Assembly: GCA_021904315.1 (NCBI GenBank)
Contig: CM038910.1
Location: forward strand, 930,001 to 994,000
Origin: Sphagnum magellanicum
Taxonomy: Eukaryota > Streptophyta > Sphagnopsida > Sphagnales > Sphagnaceae
Direction: 5' to 3'
Length of the DNA stretch: 64,000 nt
Shown here in pieces: positions 60,545 to 64,000 of this stretch (position 1 is the first letter of the stretch; the number at the start of each line of letters is the position of its first letter). The translations under genes were made by a program, and so were the position numbers. The notes below the pieces were generated by a model. It did no database searches and had not been told where the DNA came from. It saw only the letters and a list, made by a program, of their open reading frames with translations.

Positions 60545-61375
60545 TGTTTTTCCAAGCGAAAAAAAATTGCAAGAAAATAGCCCTAGAAGGTTATAAAAGG
60601 AAAAAATTCCCCAAATTCTACACCAACTATATGAACTCAAAATTTGGATATATTGAACATTGTTTAGTGACAATTTGGGTCCTAACAATTTATTTATTGT
60701 TGTTTCATTTGCCAAATTGTATCTATTTCTACTTTTATGTTCTCAATTTTGTAACAATTTTCATTTATCTTGATAATTTGGAAAATTGTTGTTGATGAGT
60801 TTGAGAAGCATGTTGCTTATGATGTGTGAAGTCAACAAATATATGTTGTTTTAAGAGCAACAAAATACGGCTAGAGGTTAGGGGAAAAAAAAAATGCCAC
60901 AAATTTCACTCCAACTACCAAATTTGGGCATGTTTAGAAAAATCTAGTGACAATTTTAGTCCTTAAAAAATTGTTGTCATTGTTTGTTTCTAATGACTAT
61001 TTTTATTTTATTTTTAAAATATTAATTTTTAAATAATTTGTGACGTAATTATGTTGTTCATGAATTTGCAGAAGCATTATTTTGGGGGAATGAATTAAAT
61101 AAATGTGTTTTTCCCTAAATAAAATCCCAAATTTCACACCAAACTATGCAAAGTCTAAATTTGAACATTTTGAAATTTTATTTAGTGACAAATTTGGTCC
61201 TCACAATGGTGTTGTGGTTGTTGTCGTTTTTTTGGTTGTAACTATTTTCATTTTTATAGTTCAAATTCTTACTTTTATTAATATTTTCAAATTTGTAACA
61301 TTTTCCAATTTCAAGTTCATAATGTTTTTTGTAGATGAATTTTCTCCAAATGAAAATCTGAGAAATCCTAGTTTT
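60545..61375. repeat. About 260-280-bp tandem repeat, three diverged copies
   Basis: Three units share an AAATTYCACWCCAACTA phrase, then CAAATTTGG, TTTAGTGACAATTTGGTCCT, TTGTTGT..TTT and a CTATTTTCATTTTTAT phrase. The TAGTGACAA anchor is at about 60,665, 60,947 and 61,181. Small open stretches in each reflect the repeat and not a gene. Confidence 0.75.
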
Positions 61376-62365
61376 CTAGGAGAATAGCAGTTTTTCTAGC
61401 AATTTTTTATTATTAGTTTTTTTTTCCAAATTTGTGATGTTACTCAAATGGTGATCATCCATAAGTATATTTAGCCAAATTTGGCAATATTCAAAATTTA
61501 AAAAAGTAGATTATCTTAAGCACCTTTCATATTGGAGGCAAATTTGGCAATTTTTTCTGTGACCAATGCTTTTGTAAGAAGGGAATTTGTGAAAGAATAT
61601 TATTCAATACAATATCGACACTTTTTTTGTTGAATAATTAATTAACTCTGAAATTTTCATTTCCACAATTAAAATATTCCTCAAGATACACTATTTTCCT
61701 TCACCAAAAAAAATCTCTTTGAAAAAATTTAATTTTTGAAAATTTCAACATTTCTGAAAATAATATATTTGGTGTTGAAGCTGCCAAGGTATTATGGTAT
61801 ATATTAATGTCAGACAAATTTCTAGAACTTTCCGCATTGGAAGCAGCTGATTTTGAGAAAAAAACACCATTTATTGAAAATAATTTAGTTAGTGCAAGAA
61901 TGGTAAAGGTAACCAGTGGGTTTTTTTTTTCATTCTTTGATATTGAGATTTTTGCAATTTTTCTAAAATAGAAAAATTAGTCGAATTTACACTATATAAA
62001 CAAAAATTTCCAAAATTTTCTCAATTTCTTTGTCAAAAAATGGCAAATTTTCGCCTGGAAAATAAAAAACACTGAAGGTAAGTACTCCGTTATCTTGCAG
62101 TAGAGAAATTTGTCGAAATTTCACACTAAAAATAAATAAATAATTTTTTTTTTTAAACCGACTGTGGTAAGAAGGTAATGAAGGATGGTGTTGTGTGAAA
62201 GGGTTAATTGAAATGGCATGGTGTGAAAAAGGACATTGTTGAGACGAGTTAGGGTTTAAAGACCGGAAGGATGCCTCGTCTGCTGCGATTGTTGTTTGAT
62301 TCGTCGCAGCGAGCGAACGAGATTTGCAGCGAGCGATCCGGACGTCGCTTAGGGAGTTTGGATCC

Positions 62366-64000
62366 ATGGGGATGATCAAGCCTTTTTCCTGCTTCTCTTT
62401 TTGTATCCTGCTTTTATTTTTTCTCGCGTTTGTACTGCTGCCGGGTTCGGATGTGACCGTGAAAGCTGACGAGGAGGTGGAGGTGCTGGCGGAGGAGAAG
62501 GAGGAGGAGAAGGTCATCGAGGACAATGCAACGCAGTTTGTGAACGATGCCATTGCTGTTAACCGTGTAGTCGTCTTCTCCAAGTCGTACTGCCCGTAAG
62601 TCGGATTCAAAACCGTTCCGGGCGTTCTCTCTCTCTCTGTTTGGATGTGTTTTCTTGGTTTAGAGAAGTAGCTGTCCTGTTTACTCTGCGGGATGCCGTT
62701 ATCTCGGCAAGTATTCCTGGTTCTAAAGCCCCGCGCCAGTTGCATTCTGGAGAGACTGTACGTCCCGGCTGCGAACATACTGATCCTACAGTTTGGAACA
62801 GAGGAGTTTGCTTTGTTCCTGGGAAATATTCTTTATTATGTGAGTAGTACTAGTCAAAGCAAGGTCCTTTGAAGTGTTGGAGCTTATGGACTTGCGGCCT
62901 GCTTATGCTGGTCTAGAATGTGTGCTGCTCTTTTTCGAGATGGTGAGGACCTTAAGGATGAAGAATGTTGGTATCAAGCCAATAGCCTGGTTATGGAGTT
63001 GAGGAGCTTCTGCATCATGTGTGCTGCTCTTGTGTTACAAAGGAAGGAAAGGATGTAACTGTATTAGTTTCAAGAGACATCATTAATAATAAGGATTGGA
63101 CTTGTATAAGCTTTGTAGACCAAAGAAAAAGGTCTGTTTCCTTTTCTATGAAGTGTCTTTGAAAAGTTAAGCCACTCTCTACTACTGTAAGTGCTCTTTT
63201 GTTTTCCTACTTGTTTCTTTGTGGAGGTCTGATGATCAGCAACTTTTGGTCAATTATCACCCAGCGCAGCTATTGTCAGCGTGCCAAGGCCCTCTTCAAA
63301 CAGTTGAATGAAGAACCCTACATTGTTGAGCTTGATCTACGAGGTACATTGAAAACCATTTTATGTTGCTCCCATCTCCATAGTTTGAACTTTGGACATG
63401 ATTCTTAGGTCACAACCATAATTGCTTGTTAGTTGTTCAGACTGTGTTAGTCACTGCACAGGACAGGAGAGCAGAAAGGACTGAACTCTTTTACTAGGGG
63501 GTGCGTGTGAAGTAGCTCAAATTACTGCCATGGGCTGTAGGAGGTGTGCCTTAACAAGCAAGCAGTAGCTCCAGATTTGTACTTGAGAACTTTGATCCCC
63601 CAAAGGTTCATGCATTAGGACAATTGTCATGAAATGCATATTTGTGCTTTTATTCTTTTTTCAGCTAACAATAAATGTTGGCTTGCAGAGGACGGTGCTG
63701 CAATCCATCAGGCACTGCAGAAGCTTGTAGAACGCCGAACAGTGCCCCAAGTGTTTGTAAATGGTGTACATGTGGGAGGGGCTGATGGTATGTCTCCCCT
63801 CTTTTGTGTTGCCTTCCTTACATCCCTTTATTTGTTTTACTTTCCCCTTTCTCAATGTGAGTGTATTACTCTGTCATTTGGATTCTTTGTCCAGTTTTCA
63901 GCTTACGGTTAACTCAAGATTGACCAGACTACTCACCGCAATACTCTTGTCTCTTTGTCACAGACACAGTAGCTGCACAGCACAGTGGACGTCTGAAGAA
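62366..64000 (+). CDS. CPYC-type glutaredoxin, secretory (GRXC3/C4-like), cut by window end
   Basis: This is a glutathione-dependent dithiol oxidoreductase, probably in the secretory pathway. Exons seen are 62,366-62,595, 63,270-63,343, 63,689-63,787 and 63,964 to beyond 64,000, with GT-AG junctions and consistent phases. The N-terminus [10 protein letters not shown]... plus a hydrophobic run [14 protein letters not shown] is a signal peptide or anchor. An acidic Glu-rich linker follows. The active site CPYC ([15 protein letters not shown]) is split by intron 1 within the Pro codon. Then come YIVELDLRE, the cis-Pro segment TVPQVFVNG with HVGGAD, and [13 protein letters not shown]. All glutathione-binding landmarks are present. 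The first in-frame ATG before the hydrophobic run was chosen as start. The 3' end lies outside the window. Confidence 0.93.

Noticed and set aside
61987-62778. 263-aa minus ORF with Ser-rich middle
   Set aside because: It is antisense to the glutaredoxin first exon and intron; the Ser run mirrors the Glu-rich linker.
1-64000. CRISPR arrays, bacterial operons or rRNA genes
   Set aside because: The tandem repeats here have no unique equal-length spacers, the genes have introns, and no rRNA-like sequence was seen. No tRNA could be supported by eye.

Overview
This window is nuclear DNA from a land plant. The genes have short canonical GT-AG introns and encode plant-specific families: a GT43 xylan synthase (IRX14-like), a cellulose-synthase-like D protein, a type-B cytokinin response regulator, a CYP71-clan P450 and a CPYC glutaredoxin. 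The spacers are AT-rich and full of decayed repeats and DNA transposons. That texture would suit a seed-free vascular plant such as a fern, but nothing in the window fixes the species.

Layout: 1-4.6 kb is gene-free and AT-rich. From 4.6 to 13.5 kb there is a minus-strand Helitron complex. It holds a large element with a Rep/helicase gene (long helicase ORF open, N-terminal half broken) and a captured KH-domain exon. Two short non-autonomous copies follow head-to-tail, the last carrying a CTAC microsatellite. The stretch 13.5-17.0 kb is gene-free and includes degenerate telomere-like repeats. A 425-bp plus-strand Helitron ends at 17,400, just before the 5' region of the IRX14-like gene (four coding exons, 18,451-22,197, plus strand). 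A P450 (three exons, minus) lies at 25.5-27.6 kb, with the leftover tail of a second P450 directly downstream. The stretch 27.8-32.8 kb is gene-poor with a decayed coiled-coil ORF. A 3.06-kb hAT transposon (32,842-35,897) carries a broken transposase, into which a 195-bp related MITE has inserted with a perfect 8-bp target duplication. The stretch 36-41.4 kb holds two degenerate tandem-repeat blocks. The CSLD gene (four exons, minus) lies at 41.4-45.6 kb and the type-B response regulator (five certain exons and one doubtful, minus) at 49.6-53.8 kb. From 54.5 to 62.2 kb there are more tandem-repeat families. The window ends inside a secreted-type glutaredoxin gene (plus).

The genes do not form an operon-like unit. 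IRX14-like and CSLD proteins are both Golgi or membrane glycosyltransferases of cell-wall polysaccharide synthesis, but their proximity (about 19 kb) is probably chance. The most unusual structure is the Helitron complex. It has tail-to-head junctions of several copies, terminal hairpins with a compensatory base-pair change, an in-frame 43-aa repeat in the Rep upstream region, and a single captured exon with both splice sites intact.
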